From NCBI GenBank assembly GCA_009781125.1, contig WQYS01000101.1, positions 1 to 7,780 on the forward strand: 7,780 nt of DNA. The letters are read 5' to 3'. The first letter of the stretch is position 1, and every line of letters begins with the position of its first letter. The translations under genes and the position numbers were made by a program. Shown here piece by piece: positions 1 to 5,788 of the stretch. The notes under the pieces are model-generated. The model was given only the letters and a program-made list of their open reading frames with translations, was not told where the DNA came from and searched no databases. This DNA is from Acidobacteriaceae bacterium. Its GTDB lineage: Bacteria > Acidobacteriota > Terriglobia > Terriglobales > Acidobacteriaceae.

Positions 1-27
1 ATAGGTGGTGGCGAGCTGGAAGTCCAT
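1..27 (-). CDS. Possible 5' end of a leftward gene (uvrB-like start), cut by the window edge
   Basis: Read leftwards, an ATG at 27 opens nine in-frame codons, MDFQLATTY, that run off the window. I think UvrB proteins (excinuclease ABC subunit B) of related bacteria can begin this way, followed by a GDQP motif that would lie outside the window. That recollection and the in-frame reading are the only support. No Shine-Dalgarno sequence precedes the ATG. A weak -10-like TATCCT lies seven bases upstream. Nine codons cannot establish identity, so this is a guess to be tested on the flanking sequence. Confidence 0.25.
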
Positions 28-100
28 ACATATCAGGATAGACGGGCGCGGCACGGACAGGGGAGAGAGATATATGTCGGCGTCAACGTAAGAGGTTTTT

Positions 101-281
101 GCTTCTAGGTACGCCAAGCCTTCAGGCTTGGCTCTCTCGGGCCGCGCGTTTGAATTGGGCTTTAGCCCCTGGGGTATGCATTCTTCTCAACCGACAAAAG
201 AGCATACCCCAGAGCCTAAAGGCTCTTTTCTCGCATACTCCTATAGAGAGCCAAGCCTGAAGGCTTGGCGTACCTAGAAGC
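101..281. repeat. Nested palindromic intergenic repeat (REP/BIME-like), two inverted copies of an ~80-base unit
   Basis: The outer arms, 101-137 and 245-281, are perfect 37-base inverted repeats. Each arm contains its own small hairpin, CCAAGCC...GGCTTGG. Inside them lies a second pair of hairpins, GGGC-TTTA-GCCC at 157-168 and its inverted counterpart at 212-225, each followed by TGGGGTATGC (169-179 and 202-212). The element is thus two head-to-head copies of one unit. The unit recurs in the left-arm orientation at 7701-7780. No open reading frame of substance crosses it. It resembles the REP/BIME elements of other bacteria in layout. Its position between genes suggests a structural, terminator-like or mobile-repeat role, which is inference. 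Confidence 0.85.
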
Positions 282-340
282 GGTTCGCGCTTCGCACGAA
301 TAGTGTGTATACGATCACTCTGAGAAGAGAAGTTGTCGCT

Positions 341-562
341 TCACATCTTCACGCCACGAAACAGTTCCGCAAGGCTTATATCAAACGCGTCGGCGAGCAA
401 CAGGATTGTCCGAAGGCAGACCTCCTTCTTGCCAATTTCCAGATCGGATACATAGCGTTCGTTGATACCAGCTTCTTCTGCAAGGTCGATCTGACGCCAA
501 GCTCTTTCCTTCCGAAGTTCTCGGATTCGTTTGCCAAACGGCTTGCAGATATCTCTTGTCAC
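341..562 (-). CDS. Small XRE-family helix-turn-helix transcriptional regulator
   Basis: The 73-residue protein is essentially a single Cro/CI-type DNA-binding domain. Residues 10-20 (GKRIRELRKER) form the first helix, residues 24-42 (QIDLAEEAGINERYVSDLE) the helix-turn-helix, and 'LLLADAFDISLAELF' the closing helices. There is no ligand-binding or peptidase extension. Size and layout match stand-alone XRE repressors and the controller (C) proteins of restriction-modification systems. The start is GTG at 562. No ATG is available upstream in frame, and the purine stretch AGGAG overlaps the start too closely to serve as a normal ribosome site. A -10-like TATAGT ends four bases before the GTG, so a leaderless message is plausible. 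The gene is divergent from the secreted-protein gene at 670, and repeated operator-like sites lie between them. Its targets are unknown, and no restriction or toxin partner is visible in the window. Confidence 0.82.
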   Translation of the reverse strand: MTRDICKPFGKRIRELRKERAWRQIDLAEEAGINERYVSDLEIGKKEVCLRTILLLADAFDISLAELFRGVKM

Positions 563-565
563 TCC

Positions 566-628
566 TACTATAGTCGGATTATGATGAAAGTAAAATTTGT
601 ACTATCGTCGGAATTTACCCAATTCCGA
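566..628. promoter_or_regulatory. Candidate operator cluster for the XRE regulator
   Basis: Two 13-base direct repeats differ at one position: TACTATAGTCGGA at 566-578 and TACTATCGTCGGA at 600-612, 34 bases apart. The second runs into an inverted repeat, TCGGAATT (608-615) and AATTCCGA (621-628), with a five-base spacer. The first contains the perfect 8-base palindrome ACTATAGT (567-574). Controller proteins of restriction-modification systems bind boxes resembling ACTATAGTC upstream of their own leaderless genes, and the likeness here is notable. The cluster lies between the divergent regulator and the gene at 670, so it could control both. Binding is inferred. Confidence 0.5.
567..594 (-). 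promoter_or_regulatory. Candidate promoter of the XRE gene, giving a leaderless or near-leaderless transcript
   Basis: On the minus strand, TTTACT (589-594, four of six matches to the -35 consensus) is followed after 16 bases by TATAGT (567-572, five of six matches to the -10 consensus). The GTG start at 562 follows after four bases, so transcription would begin at or next to the start codon. The -10 box lies inside one copy of the direct repeat described for 566-628, as expected for an autoregulated gene. This was matched by eye only. Confidence 0.45.
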
Positions 629-669
629 ATCACTCTGAACAAATAACCGTAGCTAGTTAAGGAGAGAGC

Positions 670-1437
670 ATGGCAACAGATCCAAAGAAGTCAGCAAAGG
701 CCCTGAAGAAGATTCAAGATATTCAGTGTTGCTATCCCTCCTCAGAAAGAACGACTATGAAATACCCTCTGTATGCCGTTTGTGCGGCTATTGCCCTCAC
801 TTTTTACCCCGTCATTGATGCAACGGCGCAGAAAAACGATAAGACATACAAACACGCCTCTCAATATCAGGTGGCGGTCCTCGACCAGAACCTGCGTGTT
901 GCTACGGGAGAGGATGTCACTGCCGGGAAGACAAGCACCGACAGCAAACTCGATGCGGGTGGCCAAGGAATTCACCTGTTGCACACAGACGCCGGAGACT
1001 ACCGTGTCGAGGCTCCCGTGAACACCGGCCGGTCCCTTCTGTCGGCGATGGCGTCCGACCGTTACCACCCCGCAGTTACAGTCCACAACAAGTGGTTCCT
1101 GGACCACGTACAGCCTGGAACCAAGGTTTTGTTTGCCTCACAGTGTGCAGCTCCCAAGAAGAAGCACCCGAACGATACGGTCCGTTGTACCTTCTGGTTT
1201 CCCAATCCCGACAGCACCACGCATGAATATATGACCCAAGGCGACTTCACGCCGTTCCAGGAGGGAGATGGAAGCAACACCAATAAGACTGCAAACGCAC
1301 TATGTGGCACTGGAAAGCTGTCCCCTTCCACAGAAGCCGAGATTTGCGATCCAAAACCTGCAGTAGCTCCGGCCCCAACCGGATCCGCTAACGCAGAAGC
1401 ACCGGTTGCCCCCACACCTGCTCCTATCAACAACTAA
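670..1437 (+). CDS. Secreted protein of unknown function with four mature cysteines and a Pro/Ala-rich tail
   Basis: The 255-residue product matches no family I recognise. Residues 30-53 (MKYPLYAVCAAIALTFYPVI...) look like a Sec signal peptide with cleavage near ATA|QK, so the mature protein is probably periplasmic or extracellular. The mature part has four cysteines (159, 173, 212, 226) that could form two disulfides. It ends in a low-complexity Pro/Ala stretch from about residue 229. The ATG at 670 has a strong ribosome site (AAGGAG at 659-664, five-base spacer), which is why I chose it. This start puts a lysine-rich 29-residue extension (MATDPKKSAKALKKIQDIQ...) before the signal peptide. 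The internal ATG at 757 would give a conventional signal peptide but has only a weak purine run upstream. The gene is divergent from the XRE gene and may be under its control. Confidence 0.75.
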   Translation: MATDPKKSAKALKKIQDIQCCYPSSERTTMKYPLYAVCAAIALTFYPVIDATAQKNDKTYKHASQYQVAVLDQNLRVATGEDVTAGKTSTDSKLDAGGQGIHLLHTDAGDYRVEAPVNTGRSLLSAMASDRYHPAVTVHNKWFLDHVQPGTKVLFASQCAAPKKKHPNDTVRCTFWFPNPDSTTHEYMTQGDFTPFQEGDGSNTNKTANALCGTGKLSPSTEAEICDPKPAVAPAPTGSANAEAPVAPTPAPINN

Positions 1438-1461
1438 CGCAACGTCACGCTTCGGATTGCC

Positions 1462-1555
1462 GGGTGCCCCGTATCTGGCGCTTTTTGCCAGATGTGGGAT
1501 GGAGTGGCGACCCAAGCCCGCATCTGGCGATAAGGCCGCCAGATACGGGGCACCC
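1462..1555. repeat. Nested inverted repeat between convergent genes (second palindromic family)
   Basis: The outer arms 1462-1480 and 1537-1555 are perfect 19-base inverted repeats beginning GGGTGCCCCGTATCTGG. An inner pair, GCCAGATGTGGG (1487-1498) and CCCGCATCTGGC (1517-1528), pairs with one wobble position. CGCTTTTTGCCAGAT between the left arms forms a further short hairpin. The element occupies nearly the whole gap between the convergent genes ending at 1437 and 1560, so it could act as a two-way transcription terminator. There is no long T-run, and I have not folded it. A 'GGGTGCCCC' repeat of this type is, as far as I recall, common in Acidobacteriaceae genomes. Confidence 0.78.
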
Positions 1556-1559
1556 AGAT

Positions 1560-2249
1560 TTATAGCTGCAGGATGGTCTTCCACTCAATAGGTGAGTTTA
1601 CAAGTTGGTCCGGATGGGCTGCGGCGAGTGTGTGGGGCGAGAGGCCGTAGCTGCAACCTACGGTCTTCGCGCCTGCGTTGCGGCCGGTGAGGATGTCGAT
1701 GTCGGAGTCTCCGATCATCACGGTCTCGCTGGGCAGGATGACTTTTCCTGCTAACGCCGAGGCCTCTGAGATCAGCGTCAGCAGGCCATGCGGATCAGGC
1801 TTCTTTGTGTGGAAGCTGTTGCCTCCGTAGTTCTGGAAGAAGAAACGATCCATGCCGAAGTGCGCGCAGATATCGCGTGACGGATTCACCGGCTTGTTCG
1901 TGAGTACTGCCATGAGCATGTCCGGCTGCGCTGACCGGATGGCCTCAAGCGCGTCAATCACTTCGGGATAGACGTAGGTGTAATCGAGCTTGTGGATGCG
2001 GTAGTAATCGAGGAAGTATTTGAGCGCGTCAGCGACATACTCTTCGTCATGCTGGTCGCCCTCCGGGTCGCCGAGCGATCGGCGGACCAGCATGGAGGCT
2101 CCGTCGCCGATGTAACTGGCGATCACCTCGTTGGGAAGTTTGGGCTTTCCCAAGTGCTCCAGCGTGGCGTTAATGGAGTTCGAGAGATCGATTCTGGAGT
2201 CAACCAGAGTTCCATCCAGATCAAAGACGAGAAGGTGCGGCGTTGTCAT
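1560..2249 (-). CDS. gph: HAD-superfamily phosphatase, phosphoglycolate phosphatase-like
   Basis: The 229-residue protein carries all four haloacid dehalogenase motifs. Motif I is DLDGT with nucleophile D10 and acid D12. Motif II is TNK (117-119). The motif III lysine is in TKKPDP (148-153). Motif IV is IGDSDID (179-185), with D181 and D185 for magnesium. The helical cap between motifs I and II is of the Gph/PGMB type. The likely reaction is hydrolysis of 2-phosphoglycolate, a by-product of DNA repair or oxygenase activity, but related HAD-IA enzymes act on pyrophosphate or sugar phosphates. The frame is open to 2372, but I start at the ATG at 2249. It has AAGGA eight bases upstream, and the extra upstream residues (...GSFATLRMT...) are only a translation of the intergenic repeat at 2286-2413. 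The enzyme is probably cytoplasmic. Separation from murI by that repeat suggests a separate transcript or at least an interrupted operon. Confidence 0.9.
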   Translation of the reverse strand: MTTPHLLVFDLDGTLVDSRIDLSNSINATLEHLGKPKLPNEVIASYIGDGASMLVRRSLGDPEGDQHDEEYVADALKYFLDYYRIHKLDYTYVYPEVIDALEAIRSAQPDMLMAVLTNKPVNPSRDICAHFGMDRFFFQNYGGNSFHTKKPDPHGLLTLISEASALAGKVILPSETVMIGDSDIDILTGRNAGAKTVGCSYGLSPHTLAAAHPDQLVNSPIEWKTILQL

Positions 2250-2285
2250 AAAATGGGTCCTTATTATTCTGTTTCCACTAAAAAT

Positions 2286-2413
2286 CGTCATCCTGAGCGT
2301 AGCGAAGGACCCCCGTATTTCGTTTATGCGAGGCATGATTTTTCGGGTTTCCATTGAAGTTCTTTGCCACAACAGGCAAAATGCGGGGGTCCTTCACTTC
2401 GTTCAGGATGACG
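2286..2413. repeat. Inverted intergenic repeat of the 'GTCATCCTGAGCG...AAGGACCCCC' family
   Basis: The arms 2286-2315 and 2384-2413 are 30-base inverted repeats with three mismatches. The left arm begins CGTCATCCTGAGCG and the right arm, read inverted, begins CGTCATCCTGAACG. About 68 bases of non-palindromic sequence separate them. Both arms lie in the 203-base gap between murI and gph. Translated, such arms give the recurrent pseudo-peptides NEVKDPR and RYAQDDD, which are often wrongly annotated as small proteins or gene extensions. I see no transposase and no target-site duplication. It may be a non-autonomous repeat or an mRNA-stabilising or terminating hairpin; function is not shown. Confidence 0.8.
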
Positions 2414-2452
2414 ACATCAGGGGGATTACGGAGATTATAGGCATCAGGGTAT

Positions 2453-3259
2453 TCAGCCTCCGAGGTCGATGAGGTGAACCTCGCCCAGCGGCTGGCCGAG
2501 GAACGAGTTGCCGAGCCGCTGGAACTTTGCAATCGAGTCGGTGGCATAGAAGGTGCAGCAGGGCGCGGAATGCGTCGCCGCAGGCGGAAGTTCGGCGGCC
2601 AGCGCGCGTGCGGTGGACTCGGCGGAGTCGATCACCTGCATGGGGTGGTGAATCTCCTGCAGGATGGTATCGATCAGCGGACGAACCAGCGGGTAATGCG
2701 TGCAGCCAAGCAGAAGAATGCTGGCGTCCTTAGCCTCGGCGAGCGCCTCCAGCAGATAGATGCGCAGTACCTCCGCCGTGACGGAGTGGTTGATCCAACC
2801 CTCTTCGATCAGAGGCACAAGAAGCGGACAGGCCTTCTCCGTGGCGCGAAGGCCCAGCGCGTTCAGCTCCCGCGTGTAGGCTCCGGACTGCGTTGTGGCG
2901 GCTGTGGCCAGCACCAGCACATGGGCCGGACTCTCTGAGCCTGCGAAGGCTGCGAGCGCTGCCTGCGCTCCGGGCTGGATCACTCCCAGGACGGGGATCG
3001 TCAAGGCAGCCTTGATGTCTTCGAGCGCGATCGCCGTAGCTGTGTTGCAGGCGACGACCAGATACTGCGCTCCCTGGTCGGCCAGGAACTTTGCGCTGGA
3101 GACGGCATAGCGGGCGATGGTCTCTCTCGACTTGGAACCGTAGGGCAGCCGCGCCGTGTCGCCCAGGTAAATGTAATTTGCACCGCCGTTGAGCGGGAGC
3201 AGCTCGCGCAGCACGGTGAGGCCGCCGAAGCCTGAATCGAAGACTCCTATAGTGGTCAT
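2453..3259 (-). CDS. murI: Glutamate racemase
   Basis: MurI interconverts L- and D-glutamate without cofactor, supplying D-glutamate for UDP-MurNAc peptide synthesis in the cytoplasm. The 268-residue length is typical. The N-terminal motif IGVFDSGFGGLTV gives D8 and S9, YLGDTARLPYG (31-41) follows, and the two catalytic cysteines are C71 in VACNTATA and C186 in LGCTHYP, with H188 alongside. The ATG at 3259 has a strong AAGGAGG seven bases upstream and overlaps the stop of the GerMN gene by four bases (ATGA), so translation is probably coupled. It is the last gene of the amidase-GerMN-murI operon, a sensible grouping of peptidoglycan functions. No anomaly is visible. Confidence 0.97.
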   Translation of the reverse strand: MTTIGVFDSGFGGLTVLRELLPLNGGANYIYLGDTARLPYGSKSRETIARYAVSSAKFLADQGAQYLVVACNTATAIALEDIKAALTIPVLGVIQPGAQAALAAFAGSESPAHVLVLATAATTQSGAYTRELNALGLRATEKACPLLVPLIEEGWINHSVTAEVLRIYLLEALAEAKDASILLLGCTHYPLVRPLIDTILQEIHHPMQVIDSAESTARALAAELPPAATHSAPCCTFYATDSIAKFQRLGNSFLGQPLGEVHLIDLGG

Positions 3260-3861
3260 GGCTGGGCCTCCTTCGTGGGGCTGGTGATATCGGCGACGGG
3301 GTACGCTCGCGCCAGATCCGCATGACCGGCCAGAGTGTCGCGCGGCTGGCCATCGACGAGAAAACGCACCTCGGAGACCCGCGGAAATGCCCCATGCAGA
3401 GTCTTCAGCATCGAGAGCAGCGTCAACTGCTCGGCCTCGATGCCGGAGGGATGATTGTCGGCAAATGCGCCATGCAGATTGATGATAGCAACCGAATCGG
3501 CATTCATGAAATAGACGTCATCGACGGCAGGGCCAGCGTCCGCATTGTCCAGCGGATGCGCGGAGTCGGGCTGGGCATAGAGGGCCATTAGCTGGTCGAG
3601 CAAAGCTCGCGCGCGTGCGCTGGCGTCCTTCGGCAGAGCCGTTTGCGCGTGCGCCGGAGTGATGCTGGCGTCCGTATCGCTGGCCATGTAAAAGATCACA
3701 TCTACGGTGTCGGTTGCGGTGGGCGCGCCAAGAGGAACGGAGTTGTTCAGCGATCCCAGCCGCTGCCCGGCCTGGCGGCGGCTGTGAATCAGCACCAGCC
3801 CCATCAGGATGATGGCGCCGACAAGGCTCCAGAAGAGAACGCGCTGATAACGAGGGATCAT
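3256..3861 (-). CDS. GerMN-domain membrane-anchored protein
   Basis: The 201-residue protein starts with a short cytoplasmic tail and one transmembrane segment at about residues 9-26 (LFWSLVGAIILMGLVLI). The rest is probably periplasmic. Residues about 52-185 read as a GerMN domain: a first strand VDVIFYMA, the strand VAIINLHGAF (124-133), the helix SGIEAEQLTLLSMLKTL (139-155), and the closing VRFLVDGQPRDTLAGH (165-180). GerMN domains are known from the spore germination protein GerM and from lipoproteins and membrane proteins of non-sporulating bacteria, often next to N-acetylmuramoyl-L-alanine amidases, as here. The ATG at 3861 has AAGGA eight bases upstream and overlaps the amidase stop by four bases. 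Its exact role is unknown; an envelope or peptidoglycan function is inferred from context. Confidence 0.83.
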   Translation of the reverse strand: MIPRYQRVLFWSLVGAIILMGLVLIHSRRQAGQRLGSLNNSVPLGAPTATDTVDVIFYMASDTDASITPAHAQTALPKDASARARALLDQLMALYAQPDSAHPLDNADAGPAVDDVYFMNADSVAIINLHGAFADNHPSGIEAEQLTLLSMLKTLHGAFPRVSEVRFLVDGQPRDTLAGHADLARAYPVADITSPTKEAQP

Positions 3862-4643
3862 TCGCCGGTTCCTTCATGCTCGGCGCGAAACGCGGTGAGA
3901 GCCTTCACGATACCAGCGACGATGCGCTGCTGATAGGCATCATTCGTCACCGCAACAGTCCGCGAAGCAGGCGCGATCTCGATGGCGACGGCGGCACTGA
4001 TGAGGTTGTCGATAGGCGGAACCGAGGCGCGCATCTGAACGACGGAGAGCTTCGGTGCAGGCTTGGCGTTCTTGAAGGCGGCGCTGAGTTCACCGGCCAG
4101 AGTCAGGCTCTCTAAGATGCTCGTGGCCTGCGCGGTCTGCCAGCGCCGGGGCGCGTAGCCGTTTCCGCGATCTGCAGCAGGCAGATCAGAGGTCACGATG
4201 TGGACTCCTGAGCCGCTGCCGGTCGCGTGCAGAAGAAGACACGCCAGCGGACGGGCATGGTTGGCGATTCCAGCCCGCTGGCCGGCAGAGAGCGCGTTGG
4301 CGGAGTCGTTGTCGCGTGTGGTGAGGACGGTGAATCCCGCAGTAGTGAGAGCTGTGCGCAGCCGGGCGGAAAAGGAGAGAACAACATTCTTCTCCAGAAG
4401 GCCGTCGTCCAGGACGGCTCCCGTGTCCGTGCCTCCGTGCGCCGGGTCGAGCACAATGACGTTGCGGTAGAAGGCCGGAACAGGCCTGGGCGTCGTGGAG
4501 GCTGATCGCGAGCTGGGGATTGTCTTCGGATGTGCTGGAGTCTTCGCCGCGCGTGACTGAGCCGCCAGCGAAGGACATAGAAACAGACACAGCGTGAAGA
4601 TTGCTGCTGCCGTCGAAATTTTATTTAGAGTCAGCGTGGCCAC
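3858..4643 (-). CDS. N-acetylmuramoyl-L-alanine amidase (Amidase_3 type), secreted
   Basis: This family cleaves the bond between MurNAc and L-alanine of the stem peptide in the periplasm, in cell separation or wall turnover, using zinc. Numbering from the ATG at 4694, VLDPAHGG carries H86, GLLEKNVV carries E101, CLLLHATG carries H156, and VAIEIAP carries E239 at the usual place of the catalytic glutamate. A Pro/Ser/Ala-rich linker lies between the signal peptide and the domain at about residues 50-72. I prefer the GTG at 4643, because MATLTLNKISTAAAIFTLC... then gives a normal signal peptide cut near LAA|Q. The ATG at 4694 would put 24 extra residues before the hydrophobic core. Neither start has a Shine-Dalgarno sequence. 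It is the first gene of the operon, with a four-base overlap with the GerMN gene. The length is short but within the range for a catalytic domain alone. Confidence 0.88.
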   Translation of the reverse strand: MATLTLNKISTAAAIFTLCLFLCPSLAAQSRAAKTPAHPKTIPSSRSASTTPRPVPAFYRNVIVLDPAHGGTDTGAVLDDGLLEKNVVLSFSARLRTALTTAGFTVLTTRDNDSANALSAGQRAGIANHARPLACLLLHATGSGSGVHIVTSDLPAADRGNGYAPRRWQTAQATSILESLTLAGELSAAFKNAKPAPKLSVVQMRASVPPIDNLISAAVAIEIAPASRTVAVTNDAYQQRIVAGIVKALTAFRAEHEGTGE

Positions 4644-4723
4644 TTTTGTGCATATACATCTTATCGAATGAGACGGGGAAGTGCGCGTCTGCATGGAGGC
4701 GCGAGGATGTTCAGGGAGAAACG

Positions 4724-4921
4724 ATGACGCAGGCGTTGGCGGGAAAATCAGCGGCGGTCATAGGCGGGATGCACGGAATTGGCCGTGCGATAGCGCTCGC
4801 GCTGGCCTGCGCGGGAGCCGGTGCCGTAGCCAGTTCGCGCTCCGGGGACGCGGCATCTTTTACAACAGGGCAGATTCTTGTCGTCGATGGAGGTCTGCTG
4901 GCAAGCGGCGTCAATCAGTAA
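4724..4921 (+). pseudogene. Short-chain dehydrogenase/reductase remnant with a large in-frame internal deletion
   Basis: The 65-codon frame starts as an SDR, with GKSAAVIGG-MHGIGRAIALALA (residues 7-29) as the first Rossmann strand, the glycine-rich loop (usual form TGGxxGIG) and the following helix. At about residues 40-44 it jumps to the typical SDR C-terminal end, AASFTTGQILVVDGGLLASG. The roughly 170-180 residues between are missing, including the NNAG motif, the catalytic Ser and the YxxxK motif, so it cannot be an active dehydrogenase. No stop or frameshift is present, and the ATG at 4724 follows AGGGAGAA, so a small protein could still be made. The join lies near 4841-4852. The gene is divergent from the amidase operon. 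I judge it a decaying gene; a functional microprotein is possible but unsupported. Confidence 0.85.
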
Positions 4922-5099
4922 AGGATTCCCGCGTTTGCTCATGCGATCGGTGGGCTGGAAACAACTGGTTATGTTAGATTTGACCGATGGGAGAAACTGC
5001 GGCCTGTCCTGAGCTGTAGGGCTAAGAGCGATTCCAGGTCTCCCGGCGCGTTTCATACAATTCGACGCCACAGGCGTACGCAAGTAAGGAGATTGAACC

Positions 5100-5414
5100 A
5101 TGAACAAGATCAGACTCGCGGGTGTAGCGCTGGCGCTGGTTTCCTCGGCCACCCTGGCAATGGCGCAGAGCGGCGGCGACACCTTCAAGGCAAAGTGTGC
5201 CATGTGCCACGGCGCCGACGGCACGGCAAGCACTCCGATGGCCAAGGCGCAAAAGATCGCTTCCTTTAAGTCGCCGGAGATGGTCAAGCTGTCGAATGCG
5301 GCGATGATTGACTCCACCAAGAATGGAAAAGGCAAGATGCCCGCCTTTGCAGGCAAGCTCACCGATTCCCAGATCAAGGATGTGGTTGCTTACATCCGCA
5401 CCCTCCAGAAGTAA
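5100..5414 (+). CDS. Small secreted monohaem cytochrome c
   Basis: The 104-residue precursor has a signal peptide (residues 1-22, cleavage near AMA|QS). A class I cytochrome c domain follows, with haem-binding CAMCH at 33-37 (C33 and C36 for covalent haem, H37 as axial ligand). M80 in KGKMPAF is the probable second axial ligand, and the C-terminal helix is LTDSQIKDVVAYIRTL. It would act as a soluble periplasmic electron carrier, comparable to cytochrome c6/c551-type carriers. The partner oxidase or reductase cannot be told from the window. The ATG at 5100 is supported by TAAGGAG at 5085-5091, eight bases upstream. It stands alone between the SDR remnant and the tRNA region. A -10-like TACAAT at 5056-5061 lacks a convincing -35 box. 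Confidence 0.94.
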   Translation: MNKIRLAGVALALVSSATLAMAQSGGDTFKAKCAMCHGADGTASTPMAKAQKIASFKSPEMVKLSNAAMIDSTKNGKGKMPAFAGKLTDSQIKDVVAYIRTLQK

Positions 5415-5481
5415 GCATAAGCAGAGGCTGGGTGCGCGGTACCTGGCCTCTCCCAGTCCGCGCCCGACAACCTCTCTCCGT

Positions 5482-5530
5482 TGTCATTCCGAGGTTGCTG
5501 CTGCGACCGAGGAACCTGATTTTCCTTCTC
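5482..5530. repeat. Single arm of a 'GTCATTCCGAGG...GAGGAACCTG' intergenic repeat
   Basis: The stretch starting TGTCATTCCGAGG and ending CGAGGAACCTGATTTTCC resembles a dispersed repeat arm, similar in style to but different from the one at 2286. CCGAGG occurs twice, at 5489-5494 and 5507-5512. Only one arm is present. An imperfect match, CCTTCTCC against GGAGAGAAGG (about 5524-5555), suggests a degenerate hairpin after it. The rest of the 271-base gap between the cytochrome gene and tRNA-Phe holds no gene I can support. Confidence 0.5.
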
Positions 5531-5543
5531 CTGAGAAACTGAC

Positions 5544-5573
5544 TTGGAGAGAAGGGCAGATCATTGTTATACT
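5544..5573 (+). promoter_or_regulatory. Candidate promoter for tRNA-Phe
   Basis: TTGGAG (5544-5549) and TATACT (5568-5573) are separated by 18 bases. The -10 box matches five of six consensus positions, the -35 box only three. Transcription would start near 5580, about 105 bases before the tRNA, leaving a long leader. This was read by eye and is weak evidence. Confidence 0.3.
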
Positions 5574-5685
5574 TGGCTTGCGTTGCTGGATTTCAGCCGA
5601 CCTCCCAGGTAAAGGCCGATGCAACAGAGACGTACACTCCGGGCGTATTTGGCGCGCTCGTGGAGGTGTTTTGCAAGGAAGCCAA

Positions 5686-5760
5686 GGCCAGGTAGCTCAG
5701 TGGTAGAGCGCGGCCCTGAAAAGGCCGGCGTCGGCGGTTCAATCCCGTCCCTGGCCACCA
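5686..5760 (+). tRNA. tRNA-Phe (anticodon GAA), CCA encoded
   Basis: The 75-base sequence folds by eye into a full cloverleaf. The acceptor is GGCCAGG/CCTGGCC. The D stem GCTC/GAGC has a seven-base loop. The anticodon stem CGGCC/GGCCG has loop CTGAAAA, placing anticodon GAA at 5718-5720. The T stem GGCGG/CCGTC has one G-U pair and loop TTCAATC. The discriminator base is A, followed by genome-encoded CCA. It faces tRNA-Pro on the other strand. Apparent open frames across it on both strands are spurious. Confidence 0.96.
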
Positions 5761-5788
5761 TTCCTTTACGAAAATCCTTCAGGACATT

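Noticed and set aside
101..281. CRISPR array
   Set aside because: The repeats are nested inverted hairpins, not regularly spaced direct repeats with unique spacers, and no cas gene is present.
341..562. XRE protein as antitoxin or restriction-modification controller with a local partner
   Set aside because: No toxin, nuclease or methylase gene lies next to it; the left side is a repeat and the right side a secreted protein. The likeness to controller proteins is kept only as a regulatory hypothesis.
305..646. 113-codon plus-strand frame opposite the XRE gene
   Set aside because: It is the antisense of the XRE coding sequence and operator region, lacks a ribosome site, and has no recognisable domain.
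2278..2547. 89-codon minus-strand frame with NEVKDPR and RYAQDDD peptides
   Set aside because: These peptides are the translation of the 2286-2413 inverted repeat plus the end of murI in another frame, so it is not a gene.
4748..5377. 209-codon minus-strand frame across the cytochrome gene
   Set aside because: It lies antisense to the cytochrome c and the SDR remnant, both of which show clear protein motifs in the plus-strand frames.
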